Below the pieces are notes generated by a model that had not been told where the DNA came from, searched no databases, and worked only from the letters and a program-made list of their open reading frames with translations. A program made the translations under genes and the position numbers. This document shows positions 5,858 through 6,316 of a DNA stretch of 6,316 nucleotides, piece by piece (position 1 is the first letter of the stretch; every line of letters begins with the position of its first letter). Source of the stretch: Erysipelotrichaceae bacterium (GTDB lineage: Bacteria > Bacillota_I > Bacilli_A > Erysipelotrichales > Erysipelotrichaceae); the NCBI GenBank assembly GCA_030533035.1, contig JAUNJW010000123.1:1-6316 (forward strand), written 5' to 3'.

Positions 5858-6316
5858 TTATTTTGCCTCGACAGCCCTGACGCCGATAAACATCAGCACG
5901 GTGCCGATACACGAGGCGATCACACCGATCAGCAGGACGGAGGAAACGCCCATGAACTGGAACAGCTGGCCGCCGGCAAGGGAAGCCAGCAGCGATCCGA
6001 CGGTTGCGGTCGCCGCGAAAATTGCCTGGGACTTGTTGCGGTCCTGCGGTTCCGCGATTTCATTGGCGAAGTATACAAGCGCGGGAACCAGGGCAGCGTA
6101 GGACAGCATCTGCAGAACCATGATGATATACAGGGTAATGACATTCGGGCACAGCCATGTCAGGGCGTGCTTGAGCGACCAGACGGCAGCCGCGAAAATC
6201 ATCACCTTGTGAATGGACACCTTTTCGATGATCTTGGAGAACAGGAACATCGTCGGCAGTTCCACCATGGCGGCAATAAACAGCGCGTTGCCCTGTACGG
6301 ATTCGACGGCGCCGGT
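5858..6316 (-). CDS. MFS transporter, C-terminal fragment (start lies beyond the right edge)
   Basis: The frame is open from the right edge to the TAA at 5860-5858, giving 152 residues. The visible part begins TGAVESVQGNALFIAAMVEL and carries about five hydrophobic helices at roughly 9-27, 37-55, 58-82, 98-116 and 124-146. VELPTMFLFSKIIEK at 18-32 resembles the loop after the seventh or eighth helix in MFS_1-like (PF12832) and sugar/aromatic-acid proton symporters. NEIAEPQDRNKSQAIF at 85-100 is the cytoplasmic loop before the last two helices, with the charged DRxKxQ pattern of that group. It is an inner-membrane transporter, probably proton driven, whose substrate cannot be read from this half. 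An internal Met at 6268 is not the start, because it lies inside a transmembrane helix and the frame continues. It converges on the threonine operon and has its own terminator, so a functional link is not implied. Confidence 0.88.
   Translation of the reverse strand, partial: TGAVESVQGNALFIAAMVELPTMFLFSKIIEKVSIHKVMIFAAAVWSLKHALTWLCPNVITLYIIMVLQMLSYAALVPALVYFANEIAEPQDRNKSQAIFAATATVGSLLASLAGGQLFQFMGVSSVLLIGVIASCIGTVLMFIGVRAVEAK

Noticed and set aside
6266..6268. An internal ATG taken as the start of a 136-residue transporter protein
   Set aside because: The frame stays open to the window edge, and the residues upstream of this Met (GNALFIAAM) are part of the same transmembrane helix, so the true start lies outside the window.

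Overview
The window carries an ordinary but compact chromosomal locus for making threonine from aspartate, probably from a low-oxygen, gut-type member of the Bacillota (Firmicutes). Evidence for this is the Shine-Dalgarno sites (several GGAGG-like), a UPF0735 HTH-ACT protein typical of that phylum, and a monofunctional aspartokinase. The coding sequence is fairly GC-rich by eye for that phylum. A clostridial or erysipelotrichial host is a guess; the sequence does not settle the family.

Layout. The left part (1-2517) is a minus-strand operon read right to left: homoserine dehydrogenase (hom), aspartokinase (lysC) and the first codons of a gene that looks like aspartate-semialdehyde dehydrogenase (asd), which runs off the left edge. 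Each of the two junctions is a four-base ATGA stop/start overlap. A 91-bp AT-rich divergent intergenic region (2518-2608) holds candidate back-to-back promoters whose -10 boxes overlap. To its right is a plus-strand operon: threonine synthase (thrC, 2609-4102), homoserine kinase (thrB, 4089-4967), an HTH plus ACT protein of the UPF0735/PheB family (4971-5408), and a small unrecognised two-helix membrane protein (5418-5783). This operon ends in an intrinsic terminator (5776-5804) whose stem includes the last gene's stop codon. A second, opposite-facing terminator (5812-5842) closes a minus-strand MFS transporter gene (5858 to the right edge), of which only the C-terminal 152 residues are present.

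How the genes work together. LysC phosphorylates aspartate, Asd reduces aspartyl phosphate to the semialdehyde, Hom reduces that to homoserine, ThrB phosphorylates homoserine and ThrC converts phosphohomoserine to threonine. All five steps are in one divergent locus. The first three also supply the lysine and methionine branches, which may be why they form a separate transcription unit.

Most notable points. Homoserine dehydrogenase has a shortened, apparently incomplete C-terminal ACT region interrupted by eight alanines, while a free-standing HTH-ACT protein sits in the partner operon. The leaders are too short for a lysine riboswitch, T-box or threonine attenuator. Control is therefore more likely through a DNA-binding regulator at the shared promoter region, through enzyme feedback, or both. 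I see no mobile element, CRISPR array, RNA gene or clearly novel system here.
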